DNA of 64,000 nt from Pseudorasbora parva (GCF_024679245.1 NC_090172.1:7673233-7737232), one strand, 5' to 3'; shown: positions 1 to 13,446, counted from the stretch's first letter. Notes: generated from the letters alone by a model not told the origin. Numbers and translations: made by a program.

Positions 1-515
1 TGGGCAAAATTGTACTGTATGAAGCATGAAGAAAGGAGGTACTTTTAAACCAAGCTGATTTCTGTTGAATTGGTGTGACTAACATTAACTTGTAGTAAAA
101 TCTGTTTTGAGAAATCTTTCGCCCTTGCGCGAAATTCCAGATGGTAAAGGTGACCACACCTTTACAGTTAAATTTTCAATCTTCCTGGGAAATGGACCAG
201 AATTACTAATAGCCCTTGTTCACAGGATCTTTCATAGCCAAACTATGAATTTATCTTTCATCGCCAAGCAAATACAGTACAGCGAGTATCTAGGTGTTAT
301 ACGTTTTGGCTGGTCAGCATGGTTAGAGCAGTTAGTCCTTGCTGGTAGGTGCCATAACTACGCCAAGGGGGCAAAAAGCATATTTTTTCCTTTTTCAAGG
401 TTTTATGTTAAATTTATCTTATTTCCCTCAAATCGTCAATGTACAAACAGATTTCACCCTGTGCTACAAGATACACTCATCATGAAGCTCTTCTGTCAGA
501 AGTCGATTTAAAATT
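1..515. other. Intron, nothing recognised
   Basis: This is the 3' part of the cpne7 intron preceding the exon at 2191. A 134-codon open frame at 107-511 has no familiar motif and no splice or promoter context, so I do not call a gene. Confidence 0.5.
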
Positions 516-1040
516 GAGTTTGAGCGTTTATAATGTGTGCGTCCGGTGTGAGATACCGGAGACGTGACACTGAGCTTTGCGTCCGGTGTGAGACCCCCTT
601 TAGGCACAATCGGCTTAAGAACGTAATTATAAACGCACTCAAAGTGTTATTTTCCTCTCTAGGCAGGTATTTTTTTAGGTTTATTTATCAAAATATTCTT
701 TGATATATTTGTGATGTTCTGTATTTCGATCGCGGCTTTAAAATGTTATGAGAAAACGTTTTACGAATGTTTATCCACCACATTACCTTTTATTTAAACC
801 TAAATAAGAAAGCCATTGTCAGTTCTTCTGTCAGTTGGCAGACAGTTTTGATCACTTTATTAAAAGTTGTTGCTGTGTGCAGTGTGTAAAGGAAAATAAA
901 TATAGTTTTACCTTCCAGCTGACTAGTGTGGTGCCCCTCCCAAACCATTTACATACACACAGATGATTCGACTATCAGTAGACCATAGAAAGATTTGACA
1001 ATTCTGATTCGAATAAGTAAATCCTTAGTCTGGGATACTC
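516..1040 (-). mobile_element. Unclassified DNA element copy, partial
   Basis: Positions about 810-1036 are a near reverse-complement copy of about 10742-10965 (shared AGTTGGCAGACAGTTTTGAT and TGGTGCCCCTCCCAAACCAT). The outer part 516-645 is bounded by a short inverted pair, TTTATAATGTG-type and ATTATAAACGCACTCAAA, and carries a direct repeat GCGTCCGGTGTGAGA at 539 and 579. It is probably the same element family as 10735-11310 in opposite orientation. Superfamily is not settled, though hAT-like is plausible. Confidence 0.5.
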
Positions 1041-1053
1041 CTAAAAGCATGAC

Positions 1054-1627
1054 TTAGGGCCCTACTATACATAACAAGAATTTTTTTTGCTAGTTTCAGC
1101 CTGACACAGTTATCATTTTCACGTCCAGCGCCACGTTGTTTAAATAGCAAATGCACTCGCGCCCATCTGGTCATAAAACGAGGTGTGTTCAGGTGCGTTG
1201 CTATTTTGAGGAACAAACACCTGGTATAAAGTCAATAGAGCAGTGTTTTTTGTGTTATTTAAAGGGCGTGTTAGTTATGTGTGCCTATAGGTGGGTGCAC
1301 AACACGCGTACACTCTGCTTATTACATACACATATTTAATATTTTAAAATATTAAAAATAAAAGCATTCAGTCTTTCCGCTTGCAAATTGCGCAACTGGC
1401 TTTTAAAGGGAATGGAAGATGAGACTCTGATTGGTTTATTGCACATTATGCCTAAAACACAACCATGACTCATTAAGAGACTAGGGAAAACCCTTTTGCA
1501 CCATGCGCCTGGCATGCTGCCTGGTGTTTTCCGCTGTTAAACTAGCTAAAGTGGATTCGGACACGCCCTAAGTGCAACTGCGCCTTGTGCTTCAGACCAT
1601 GCACTCAGATTGTTAAAATAGGGCCCA
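1054..1627. mobile_element. Foldback (MITE-like) element with AGGGCCCTA termini
   Basis: The left edge reads TAGGGCCCTACTATA and the right edge TTAAAATAGGGCCC, an inverted pair. The interior is GC-rich in patches (GCGCC, CACGCCC) and has no coding frame of note. Termini of this type are common on non-autonomous hAT-like repeats in fish; that assignment comes from memory of the family style. Confidence 0.55.
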
Positions 1628-2190
1628 TGGACATCATATTTTTGTCATGATGTCACGTTCCAAATTGATTAGTTACATTATATTTATTCCTCAGAAAAAT
1701 AAAAGTGCCCATGAGCTAAGAATCCTTTGGTAAATATAACTTAATGAACTTTGACATTTTGTTCACACCCATACCGAAAACGTGAATTTTAAAGCAGTTA
1801 TGTTCATTTTTGAAAACATATGTTTTTATTAAATAACTAGAGAAGAAGAATGTCTGGGGCGTGTGTGTGTGCAGTTTACATGGTAGAACAAAACATCAGC
1901 GTGTTGTCAAGTTATGTTTACCTCAGGCTTTATTTTACTTGTAAATTGAAAACCTCCATTATAAAACCCGTAGGAGAAAATCTCAAATGAACCAGTGGGG
2001 CATCAGTTTTCCGGGTTTTGACGTCATCCATGCACCAATCTATAGCCATGTTTAAAAGGTCTTTTTTTGTGCTCGCCCAACACAAAATACATTTATTCAG
2101 AAAAAATTGCATTCATGGGGTCTTTTAGAAAATGTCCATTGCATGATGTTCTCCTTTTGACTGTATTGGAATTATCTTGTGACTCTATAG

Positions 2191-2343
<153 letters not shown>

Positions 2344-2364
2344 TAATATTGATTTTATCCGCAG

Positions 2365-2454
2365 GTGATTAAAAACAACCTGAACCCTGTGTGGGAACCT
2401 TTTAAGGTGTCTCTCATTTCTCTGTGCAGCTGTGATGACGAAAGAAAGTTAAAG
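2365..2454 (+). CDS. cpne7: cpne7 exon, residues 29-58 (C2B middle)
   Basis: The acceptor is TTTTATCCGCAG and the donor GTGAAT. It encodes [20 protein letters not shown] followed by [10 protein letters not shown], 30 codons in phase 0. NNLNPVW is the conserved C2 strand signature found in copines. The intron before it is only 90 bp, the shortest in the gene here. Confidence 0.94.
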
Positions 2455-2466
2455 GTGAATATTAAT

Positions 2467-3345
2467 TAAATAGGTCACTTCAGAATGGGCATTTTATTAC
2501 CCATAATGTTCCAAACCTTTATGACTCTTTTACTTACGATAAAAGCATAATGTGATCAGTGGCTGTCAAGTTCCAAAAAAGACAAAAATAAAACCACAAT
2601 CAATGTGGTCCTAACAACTCCTGCACTCATTTCTAAATATTATGAAGACATTCAATATGCTGCAACCCAATTCACATACTATCAATCCTAATTAGTATTC
2701 GCAATGAGAATTAGTGTGTTCCAAACTTCATATGTTGAAATGAGGATTCCCGGATGGTCTACTTTTTCAGATTAGAATCCAAAGTGCAGATTCGTGCACA
2801 CTCTAACGACTGATATTGCCACAACCCATTGTGTATTGGATGAGGATTTGATTAGAAATACAAACATGAATAAAAAGTGTTAAAAACTACGTGAGTCCAA
2901 CGGTTTAGTGGAGAGGTTTATCTAAAGGAGTTTGAGTGATTAATAATAAGTATATAGCATATTTATATAAACAATATTTATTCAATGTTATCCAAATGCA
3001 TCATTATGCAAACTGAAGATGACCAGATGATTGACAGGGCAGTTTAAACTGCGACAGGAAACACATACCTAAGCAGAGCTGTCTTTTAAACACGCAATTA
3101 TGAGGAAGTAGTATGTCCCAAACTTGCCTACGCTTCTGCTACACACTCAAAAGTATGTACTTTTGAAATGTCTTGGGAAATGCATGGACTACCTTTGGGG
3201 TGAATTTATAGTGCTTTTTCATCATTATGCTTGATTGGCCAATCTGCATCTGTTGTATGAAAGAATCTTGTGCATTCTGCTACTTTGGTGTTAAGAAATT
3301 TGTACAGATTTGACAAAAGGAAACATTTTGGCTGAACTATTCCTT
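2467..3345. repeat. Degenerate foldback repeat in intron
   Basis: The left edge (GGTCACTTCAGAATGGGCAT, then ATGTTCCAAACCTTTATGAC) and the right edge (TTTTGGCTGAACTATTCCTTTAG) are decayed forms of the repeat family seen at 43373, 55296 and 58467. Between them is unrelated sequence with its own weak inverted motifs (TGTTCCAAACTTCATATG near 2718, TGTCCCAAACTTGCC near 3115), suggesting one element inserted in another. Edges are approximate. Confidence 0.4.
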
Positions 3346-3411
3346 TAGGAGAAATAATGACAAGAATAACACCAAAATGAAACATGGAAACAGAGACACA
3401 TGAGTTAATGA

Positions 3412-3603
<192 letters not shown>

Positions 3604-3688
3604 TAAAGAAATGTCACAGCCCTTCTGCATGTGTGGTAAAAGTGACTTTGCTGCAGTGCCATCTTCAATTTTCATCTCACCTCTTTGA

Positions 3689-4224
<536 letters not shown>

Positions 4225-4912
4225 GCAGAAAAATGGGCAAGCATAAGGATTTGAGCGAGTTTGACAAGGGCCAAATTGTGATGGCTAGACGACGGGTTCA
4301 GAGTATCTCCAAAACTGCAGCTCTTGTGGAGTGTTCCCGGTCTGCAGTGGTCAGTATCTATCAAAAGTAATCCAAGTAAGGAACGGTGAGGAACCGACGA
4401 CAGGGTCAAGGGTGGTCAAGGCTCATTGATGCACGTGGGGAATAAAGTGGCAACAGTGGGCACATGAGCATCTGTAGCCTGGTCTGATGAATTCCTTTTA
4501 CTACATGTGGATGGACGGGTGTGTGTGCGTCGCTAACCTGGGGAACACATGGCACCAGGATACATTATGGGAAGAAGGCATGCTGGTTGAGGCAGTGTGA
4601 TGCTTTGGGCAATGTTCTGCTAGGAAACCTTGGGTCCTGCCATCCATGTGGATGTTACTTTGACACGTACCACCTACCTAAGCATTGTTGCAGACTATGT
4701 ACACCCTCTCATGGAAACGGTATTCCCTGGTGGCTTGGCCTCCAAATTCCCCAATTCTCAATCCAGTCGAGCATCTGTGGGATGTACTGATCAAACATGT
4801 CTGATCCATGGAGGCCCTACCTTGCATCTTACAGGACTTTAGGGATCTGCTGCTAACATCTTGGTGCCAGATACCACAGCACACCTTCAAGGATCTAATG
4901 GAGGCCATGCCT

Positions 4913-4914
<2 letters not shown>
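4225..4914 (+). pseudogene. Dead Tc1-like transposase fragment
   Basis: Conceptual translation across several frames gives a helix-turn-helix start ([20 protein letters not shown], then [16 protein letters not shown] near 4246-4370). Further on comes AYLSIVADYVHPLM-like sequence near 4675-4720, and the end segment IPQHTFKDLMEAMP near 4870-4910. This is the normal domain order of fish Tc1-like transposases, but frameshifts, internal deletion and stops have destroyed it. No clear terminal inverted repeats remain. The fragment at 51770-51965 belongs to a similar family in the other orientation. Confidence 0.75.

Positions 4915-4944
<30 letters not shown>
4915..4944. repeat. (AGT)n microsatellite
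   Basis: About ten AGT units abut the 3' end of the dead Tc1-like fragment. Confidence 0.95.
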
Positions 4945-4945
<1 letters not shown>

Positions 4946-5274
4946 TCAGTAACAGTTTATATGTTTATATATCCGCTTCCGTGTGTCTCAGAACCATAGT
5001 CTCAACAAATATTCTCAAACAGCATCGCAAAGTTGTGTGGTCTGAACGACATCTCTCGACCTGTGGTTAGAAGCATAGTTTTTGTTTTCAATCTCAAACA
5101 GATTCATCAAAAGAAGTTATTACTCCAGCCCCTGCATGACATCATTAACCAACGTGGTTAAATGACAAATTTGCGACAATACTGCTCCAAGAAACAGTCA
5201 TGACTAGCTAATCGAATAGCACCCCAAAATATTTATGCAGATTCAATAATGAAAATAAATAAATATAATTTAAG

Positions 5275-5299
5275 TAATAATAATAATAATAATAATAAT
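5275..5299. repeat. (TAA)n microsatellite
   Basis: About eight TAA units in AT-rich intronic sequence. Confidence 0.95.
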
Positions 5300-5493
5300 G
5301 ACAATATGTCATTGGAAATAGAAATGGCAATAGTTTTTATACAGATTCCCCTCCAGGCATCTAGTTTAATCCTTCTTGATCGACCAGCTTCACCAGCACC
5401 AAACCAGTATAAACTAGTATAGACTACAGTTGAAATTTATGCTGTATAACTGGTTTTGGGGAAATTTATTTTGATTTAATTATAAACTTTATT

Positions 5494-5822
5494 TTGCTAG
5501 TCCACTTTAAACATTCTACTAACTATAAAGTAACTTTGCAACTACATGTCAACTAACTCTCATTAGAGTATTAGTAGACTGTCAGTAGACTAGTAGGTAA
5601 TGGTTAGGTGTTAGGGTTCAGGTTAGTAGAATAAGTTGAATTGTATTTGCCAAGTTACTTATAGCCAGAAAAATGTCTGTTGGGGGGCCAACAAAATAAA
5701 GTTTTAGTAAATATTAATCAGACAGTCTACAAATACTCCAATGAGAGTTAGTTGAGATGTAGTTGCAACGCTACTTATAGTTAGTAGAATGTCTAAAGTG
5801 GACTATCAAAAAGTGTTAATGT
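5494..5822. mobile_element. Small foldback element with TTAGGG-like core
   Basis: Inverted arms of about 75 bp: TAGTCCACTTTAAACATTCT on the left and AGAATGTCTAAAGTGGACTA on the right, with matching ACTCTCATTAGAGTATT and AATACTCCAATGAGAGT inside. The centre holds GGTTAGGTGTTAGGGTTCAG. The element at about 44150-44335 shares arm and core sequence. No coding capacity, so it is non-autonomous. Confidence 0.7.
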
Positions 5823-5849
5823 GTTAAAAGTGTCATTTATTTTTTAAAA

Positions 5850-6385
5850 GACGCAATGACTTACAACATTGTGTTACTCCTTACAAAGTAACTAATTCAT
5901 ATGTTACATTTGAGTTACCTTTTGGTACCTGGGCTTGTTTGTTTGTTTGTTTTTAATAAAACAAAAGGAATATTTTGGCAAATGCAAAAGCCCTTTCACA
6001 CCAAAAGTGAAATGAGAAAGCCACAGGCTGAAGGAAATGCTAATTCACACCTGTATAGCAGCCCAAACAAACTTTTCAGCTGTGCTGCCATTCTAGATTG
6101 TTCAGAAGAATATAGGACACAGGAGAAGAAAGTTCAACAACAACTACAATAAGCATCATGTTTACACAGCGCACACAACTCCTCTAACTCCTTCTCCCCA
6201 TTTCTCTCAACATGGGGACAGGAGAAGGGTGTCTATAATTGAAAAAACAAAGTAACTTTTTAATGTTACTTATTTAAATGCTACTTAATTAACTCAGATA
6301 TTTATTTGTAGATTTAAATGTAATTAATTACTTTACTAGTTACTTAAAGTAATCTGATTACATTACTTGTACAACACTGTGTATG
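5850..6385. mobile_element. Foldback element, ACTTTTTAA/TTACTTAAAGTAA type
   Basis: The left side reads ACAACATTGTGTTACTCCTT and the right side ATTACTTGTACAACACTGTG, an imperfect inverted pair. Flanking subterminal sequence is rich in GTTACTT and AAGTAAC. No protein signal. Edges are approximate. Confidence 0.45.
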
Positions 6386-6655
6386 AACATTCAAAAACTA
6401 TTGTATCTGTGGTGGTTACATGATGGTACAGTAAAGGAATAATACCATTTGGTGTAATGTTATCCCTAAGAAAAACATTGTATTGGACACCATATATTCT
6501 TTGTACTCTTTTTGCGAGTTGCTTCATATGTCATGTACTGTTATGTGTCTGTTTGATGTGTGTCTGAGTAAAATTCCAGAGGCTGAAATTTTGCATGTAG
6601 TCCTGTAGATAAATGTGGCAGAGTTTCTGCTCACCCTCCATTCTTCTTTTTGCAG
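6386..6655. other. Intron, nothing recognised
   Basis: Intronic sequence between a foldback element and the next exon, ending in the pyrimidine tract TTCTTCTTTTTGCAG. Nothing else stands out. Confidence 0.5.
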
Positions 6656-6715
6656 CTTCACAGAGTCTATTCCTTCCTGGACTACATCATGGGAGGCTGC
6701 CAAATACACTTCACA
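6656..6715 (+). CDS. cpne7: cpne7 exon, residues 121-140 (A domain entry)
   Basis: The acceptor is TTCTTTTTGCAG and the donor GTAAGT. It encodes exactly 20 residues, LHRVYSFLDYIMGGCQIHFT, phase 0 at both ends. SFLDYIMGGCQ is the invariant copine sequence just before the A domain. At 60 bp it is among the smallest exons of the gene. Confidence 0.95.
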
Positions 6716-7657
6716 GTAAGTGGGAACAGCAGTGCGCTCCACATTTAGCTCCGCAGTGCGATCCAGACCCTTCACAGATTTACTGCCTATGTTCTCTACC
6801 AAGCGTGTAGAAACTGAAGCCAGACGTGCTGGACTGATAACTGCCTCCTCGGAGTAAATGCAGCTCATTTATAGACTGTAAAACATGAAGTTCTTGATTA
6901 TTTTTTTCTCGTTTGCCAGTACGAAAAGGTAATAATTCTTAAAATAAGATCAGAATATGCTATTCCATCCCCATTCGTGTTTGTCATTTTTTGTTACATT
7001 TATTGACCAGCTTCTCTTGAGTTTTATTCTGAGTAAGAATTTGATTGTTTCACGGCACGGCTGGAGGCAACAGAATTAATACCTCATCCAAACTGTTTTA
7101 AGTCCCACACCTCATGCCCCCTTTTAGAGCGGATTATTAATGAATCAAATTGAATATTCATTATTCAAATATCTGAATTCTCCTGTTGCCTGTTAAAATG
7201 AACGATAATCAGTATCAAGGGGTGAAAGGCTGGTCGGAATCAATGAATGTTTTGGTGCAGGATTCAAATAGGATCTTCATTTATGTGTAATGCACTGGTT
7301 TAACATATTGAATGTTTATGAGCTGTATTTCTATATTACAGAGCATATGGTAGCCGTCATCTGCTTGATGAATGACAATATATTGCATATTGTCCATTTT
7401 AAGCACTTTAATTATTTATACAGATGGGTATCTGATTGCAGAACTGTTCTATTCTGGTTTTGTGTAGCTTCCTTGGAAAGACGGCTCTTGGCTTTTTGTA
7501 GACAGACATTTCCTTTCAATGGTGACACCTATTGTTCCAGGCGTAAAACTAAAATGATTAAACATATTTGACGATCGATCAGATTATGTAACCCATTACA
7601 TTTTTGTCCTGGACTTTGCAGTTTCATCAAGAGTGTGACATGCTATTATCTCTCTAG
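6716..7657. other. Intron, unique sequence with an ATTA-rich block
   Basis: No transposon signature is seen. Positions about 7030-7260 are compositionally unlike the repeats and hold several ATTA/TAAT cores (GGATTATTAATGAATC, ATATTCATTATTCAAAT). This could be a conserved non-coding element, but sequence alone cannot show that. Confidence 0.35.
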
Positions 7658-7822
<165 letters not shown>

Positions 7823-7978
7823 TAGGTGTGCAATTTTTCTCATTTTTGGAATTTACTGCACACAGATAGTGATTAAGGGTCAGATGTAGAGTGAACAACT
7901 TTTTTGACTTTGTGACTTTATGACTTTTCGACTAAATGATTTGCTGATTTACTCTCACTATCCTTTTTGGGTAATGTC

Positions 7979-9175
7979 ATATAGTTGTGGTCAGAATTAT
8001 TGGCACCCCTGGTAAAGAGGATTAAAGATGGCTTTTAAAAAAATCCACATTATTTATCCTTTTGAAATTTCATTCAAAGAATTTGCCTTTCATTGTAGTA
8101 AAATAATTGAAACTGGGGAGTAAATCACATTATGAAATAAATGCTCTTTTCCCAAAAACTTTTATTGGCAGCGTTTTATGAAATACTTTTTGCAACCTCC
8201 TTTCGCCAAGATAATAGCTCTGAGTCTTCTTCTATAATGCCTGATGAGTTTGGAGAACATCTGACCAGAGATCATTCCTCCATACTGAATCTCTCCAGAT
8301 CCTTCAGATTCACAGATCCATGTTAGTGCTTCTTCTCTTCAGTTCATCACTCGTTCTCTATAAAGGGTTCAGGTCAGGAGATGGGACGGTCATGGTAGAA
8401 GCTTCATTTTGTGCTCAGTGACACATTTGTGTGTTGATTTTGATGTTTGTTTTGGATCGTTGTCCCGATGGAAGATCCAACCACGGCCCATTATAAGATT
8501 CCTAGCAGAGGCCGTCAGGTTTAGATTTGTTATCTGATGGTATTTGCTAGAATCCATGATACCATGTGTCTGAACAAGATGTCCAGGACCTCCAGCAAAA
8601 AAATAGGCCCACAAGATTAAAGATCCAGCTGTATATTTAACCATGGAATGGGGTACTTTCTATCCCTGTGAGCTGGTGGGTTTGCTGCCAAAAAAGCTCT
8701 TTTTATAAGTTAATCTGATAGAACCAGGTCCCTTTTGAATCTCCAGTTTCATCTGACAATTAAACAAGCTGGAGTTCTGGAGTGTTTGTATTTTTTTGGC
8801 TTTTTGACCCCTAAAAAAACGAATCACTGTGATTCTCTGTTTGTGATCCTTAGAGAGTCTTTGTCCACTCAAACTCTCCCCCTCAACGTGCATTAGGTCG
8901 ATAGACACATGTCCTCTTCCAGGCAGATTTATAACATCTTTAGTTGATTGGAGCTTCTTAATTATTGCCTGATGGTTTTTATATTTTAGCTATTTTGCTG
9001 CACATACTGTATGCTGCTATAGTCTTTGGTCTTATGGTTTTACTCATTGTGATAAATGATGAATAACAATTTCATGTTCCTAGTCACCCTGGTGTGCAAT
9101 TGTTTTTAATATATTAATGGGAATATACTTCACAGATATTTTACTCCTAAAAAAATCTAGGGGTGGCAATAATAT
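7979..9175 (-). mobile_element. Dead Tc1-like transposon
   Basis: The left terminus reads TGTGGTCAGAATTATTGGCA followed by CCCCTGG; the right terminus AAATCTAGGGGTGGCAATAA is its approximate inverted partner. Minus-strand frames at 8390-8644 and 8660-8908 hold transposase pieces (RDNDPKQTSKSTHK matches the second catalytic-aspartate box, and FAGGPGHLVQTHGIMD the region before it). Frameshifts and stops separate the pieces, so it is not functional. Confidence 0.75.
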
Positions 9176-9245
9176 AATAATAATAATATTATTACAATAA
9201 TAATAATTGTGGCTGTTTTGGAGAAGATCATTCATTTGTGTGACA

Positions 9246-9292
9246 CCCCCCCCCCCCCCCCCCCACACACACACACAAACACACACACACAC
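9246..9292. repeat. Poly(C) followed by (CA)n
   Basis: Nineteen consecutive C residues run directly into a CA repeat with one AAAC interruption. Long open frames crossing it are artefacts of the repeat. Confidence 0.97.
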
Positions 9293-10734
9293 TTTCAAAA
9301 GGAAAAACAATGCAGATTTATCTTTATCTTGCCATTAATTCTGACAACTGCGCAGGCCATTTGTCATTTTAACCAATATTCAAATGGCTATTTAGGCATT
9401 GTTTTAGGTTACTATTGTAGTGGTTCTAAAAACCATGCCGATATTTGATATATTAATCAAATGTATTTTAAAGGGCACATTTTATACTTTATTTTGCCTG
9501 TCCTCTAGTGTGTAATATAACTGTTTGTGCATGGAGTCTGCAAGAACCCCTTACTGAAATTCCTCGTTTGTCTTGCCATTATTTCCGTGATTAGCTAGAT
9601 CACCATGTTTCACGTATACATAATGCTCACATACTGGCTGCTTTGGCCCACTGTCAGTAAGGGCTTTTGCAATGGGGATGAGACGCTGTTTTGTTTTTTG
9701 CTGTGAGGGTCAAAAACCAATGTATGGACCAATGCTGATGCTATTGTTACCATATAGATATGATACTGTTTACATCGGCTCTTGAAGCCTCAGGAGATGA
9801 AACCTGATTATGGTACATTTCTGACTCACACTCTAAGCTGTTGACCAATAACAAGACTGCGCCAGCTGACCAATCAGATCAGATTAAGCTTTTTGGAAGG
9901 CAGGCTAAACTAAAGCAGACTGTTTCAATGTACAGTATGAGAATTATGATTTGTTTAATCATGAATTTGAAGATTTTTTCTAGTAGACCCCAAAATAAAA
10001 TAATGAACTTGATTATTATATGGGCACTTTAACATAATGAAGAACAGCAGTAGTAGCAGCCAAAATTGAATAACAAAAGGAAGTGTTACAATTCCACACA
10101 CCAGGATGCTCTGGAGGGTGAACTGGACCTTCAGCCTCCTCTTCCTGTTCAAAACGCCCCTTCAGATGTGGGTACCGGCAGTGTTTCAGTGTACTGCTCC
10201 TCAGCCGACTCACATTCAGGTCTGGAATGCACAGTGTTCATGACCCAGGCATCCCAGCAGATAAAAAACAAGGATGGATTATATACCAGGTCAATGAGCG
10301 TCAAACACCAACAACAGCAAGCCACTACTGGTGTAACATTAACATAAAAACACAGAACAGAGCTTGAATGTGTGCCACGGACTGGTTTTAAAAATCATCT
10401 TTTCCTGGCACCTTGACAGCACTAATAGAGTCTTTTGAACAACTTATCGCAGCTGTGATGTTCTATACTCTTGTGGTATGCTATTGTCTCTTGCAATATG
10501 CACATTAAATTATTCTTCCGATAAGAGTGGTGCCATGATGCCTCATATGACTGAATCTGGAGATCTGGAGACATTTCTACTTCAAATCTTCAAATCAAGT
10601 ATTAAAAGACAAAAAGTACAATTTAGGATGTCAGAGCAAGTTACTTTCAGTTAAAACAGATCAAACATGCTTTTTAGTCTGGGACTAGCTTAAGCCTCGT
10701 CTGTGAAACCAACCAATAAAGTAATTGATTATAA
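9293..10734. other. Intron, nothing recognised
   Basis: No coding or clear repeat termini. Several short open frames overlap here on both strands without motif or splice context. Confidence 0.4.
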
Positions 10735-11310
10735 TAGGGCTGTCCTCGACTAAGGATTTAGACATTCGAATCAGAATTGTCGAATCTCTCTATGGTCGAC
10801 CGATAGTCAAATCATCTGTGTGTATGTAAATGGTTTGGGAGGGGCACCACACTAGTCAGCTGGAAGGTAAAACTATTTTTATTTTCCTTTACACACTGCA
10901 CACAGCAACAACTTTTAATAAAGTGATCAAAACTGTCTGCCAACTGACAGACGAATTGACAATGGCTTTCATATTTAGATTTAAAAAGCGCTGTGGTGCG
11001 GCAGGATTTTAAACAACTTCCTAAGTGGCCACGGACAGGCGCCGAATGCTGCCGCCGGTGTGTGTGTGTGTACACTCATTGAATGTGTTCAAATTTTAAA
11101 GGCGAGGCGTGGCGCCCCTAAAGGTTTTGCACACTGGACGCTCAGCTCAGCGCTGCGACACGTCTTAAAAAATTGAGCACCCCCATATTGCCAAAATGGT
11201 ATGATCCTCGTTTCATAAAACCCTCGAAGATTCGACCGTGAGATCTGTGGTTGAATCCGGCTCCGCATATCGATGCATCGAATCTTCGACTATTCAGGGT
11301 CACCCCTAGA
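10735..11310 (+). mobile_element. Unclassified DNA element, second copy
   Basis: It starts near GGGCTGTCCTCGACTAAGGA and ends near TTCGACTATTCAGGGTCACC, a weak inverted pair (TCGACTA/TCGACTA types). The left 225 bp are also present in inverted orientation at about 810-1036, and the GCGTCC-type block around 11100-11160 matches 539-600. The termini are reminiscent of non-autonomous hAT repeats. Confidence 0.55.
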
Positions 11311-11520
11311 TGATAATTTATTGTTATTCAATGTGTAATATATTTTTGTTTAAATTATTTTAAATTTACTAAATTGTGACTGGGTAAATACAAATATATA
11401 CATTAGATTTACATTATATTTTAGTTTACCATACATGCTTGTCAGTACATTCATATTTATAACCATATTTAAAAGACAAATGAAGTAATTATGAAATTAC
11501 TTAAATAAATATGTGCTTAA

Positions 11521-11522
11521 AG

Positions 11523-11572
<50 letters not shown>
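11521..11572. repeat. (TTAG)n microsatellite
   Basis: About twelve tandem TTAG units, directly beside the left end of a foldback element. The unit differs from the vertebrate telomere repeat TTAGGG. Confidence 0.97.
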
Positions 11573-11573
<1 letters not shown>

Positions 11574-12148
11574 CATTAATGACTCGCCCTAATGTCGTTC
11601 CTCACCCGTAAGACCTCTGTTCATCTTCAGAACACAGTTTAAGATATTTTATATTTTAGTCCTAGAGCATATGCAGTCAATGCCCACTATACTGTCCATG
11701 TCCAGAAAGGGAATAAAAACATCATCAAAGTAGTCCATATGTGACATCAGTGGGTTGATTAGAGTCTCTTGAAGCATCGAAAATACATTTTGGTCCAAAA
11801 ATATCAAAAACTATGATTTTATTCAGCATTGTCTTCTCCATGTGCCTCCGAAAAGAATCAAACGGTTCATGAATCAGTGAATCGATCTATGATTCGGGTC
11901 GCCAATGTCACGTGATTTCACGTGATTCGTGATTTTTGAAGCGCCAAACTACTGAAATCACGTGACATCGGCGACCCGAATAATTGATTGATTCACTGAT
12001 TCATGAACCGTTTGATTCTTTTTGGTCACAACTGACCAACTGATGTCAGATATGGACTACTTTGATGATGAACGGTCTTACGGGTGTGGAACGACATTAG
12101 GGTGAGTCATTAATGAAAGAAATTTCATTTTTGGGTGAACTAACCCTA
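11573..12148. mobile_element. Foldback element, GGGTGAACTAACCCT family
   Basis: The arms mirror each other: AGTCATTAATGACTCGCCCT and GTAAGACCTCTGTTCATC on the left against GGTCTTACGGGTG, CATTAGGGTGAGTCATTAAT and TTGGGTGAACTAACCCTAAG on the right. The centre is a further palindrome around 11930 (ATCACGTGATTT/AAATCACGTGAC). Copies at 43373 and 58467 share the same interior. The usual left end has been replaced by or merged with the TTAG repeat. Confidence 0.8.
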
Positions 12149-13446
12149 AGTGGACCAAAAATTCAAGTTCAGTTTATTGCATTTGATATAAATTTAAACT
12201 ATAGTACATTTTTGTTTAATTGCAATTAGCGTGCAATGAAGCGTCTGAAAACATTACATTCAGTTAACACTTAAGTATATTCTTTTCAGGTCTGTTTTAT
12301 ACTGATATTAAAGTGTACTTCTTTTTCACAAGCATTTGTTCCACCAATTGTTTGTTCTAACCTTTTTTCTCATTGACAAATTTTTGAGATAAACAGAATA
12401 TTTGCAGTACAGAAGTAAATTTAGGTAGAGGCTTGGGCTGAATAGTATATCCCTAACTTAAACTGCACGAATAACCCAGTTAGATGTTTGTTACTAAGTT
12501 AAATGGCTTAAATAACAAATGCCTTGTTGACAATGCCCAAATGTACAATGTCTTTGAGGCTTTTCTGGTTAGCTCAGGTCACTATTTAATTAGTTTCTGG
12601 TAGTGCAATCAGTCAAATGACTGAAGCTGAGTTTTTCCTCTGAGCTACATCCTAATAACCCATGCACTGCAGATCCTGCCAGCGACTGGTGCCAGGGACT
12701 CGCCACTGTCTGTAGTATGTGGCTTATTAAACAACCGTGCTGGTGGAACCCTAGTGTGAGAGACAACAGGAAGATATCTGAACAGACTAATCAGCCAAAC
12801 AGAATTTCCCTTTATTATGTGGCCTTTATTTGTCTAAATTGAGAACTAATGCATTGTGTGTAGGTGGGTGGTTAATATAGTTAGTGTATTCTCGCTAATT
12901 GTGTAATGCTGCAATTTTCACCTTCCCTTTTCCTGCCTGATTCAGAAAATTGTGCATTAGTGTGTTCAGTGTGTTTAGTTCCGGAAAGGCGTTCCCTGTT
13001 TTTCTTTTAAACAGCCATATCCCATGATCATTGATTCTGTTCCTGTTTTATTAAATGGTAGTTCTGGACTCACAATGACTAAATCAATATCTGCTTAAGT
13101 TGTTGTGGGCTTACTACAATTAGCTTTATAGGAGCTGGTTAATTACCATCTTACACATTTATAATAAAATCTGTTCCAAAGGGAAGATTCTCTCCTTAGA
13201 TCAAAGCCAGATGAGTCAACAGATATATCCCCCTAATGGACAAAAGAGAAGAGGCATTATGATTCATGAAAAAGTTTAACATATGAGCGTGTTTTTTCAA
13301 CTTTGGCCACGTTTAGCCCTGTGGATTATTTTCTACAAACAATGTCCAACAGTTTATATATACATATGCATCACAAGAGAAGAAATCAATGTAATTTTTA
13401 ATTTTTTTTTAATTTTATTTAACTGTGATGGAAATTAAATCTCAGT
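12149..13446. other. Intron, mostly unique sequence
   Basis: No repeat termini or coding signal recognised over about 1.3 kb. This is one of the longer repeat-poor stretches of the large intron. Confidence 0.4.

Noticed and set aside
107..511. 134-codon frame as a gene
   Set aside because: No recognisable motif and no splice or promoter context; it lies within an intron of cpne7.
6524..6868. Minus-strand frame of 114 codons over the exon at 6656
   Set aside because: It is antisense to a confirmed cpne7 exon and has no motif.
11521..11572. Telomere-type repeat
   Set aside because: The unit is TTAG, four bases, so it is an ordinary microsatellite.
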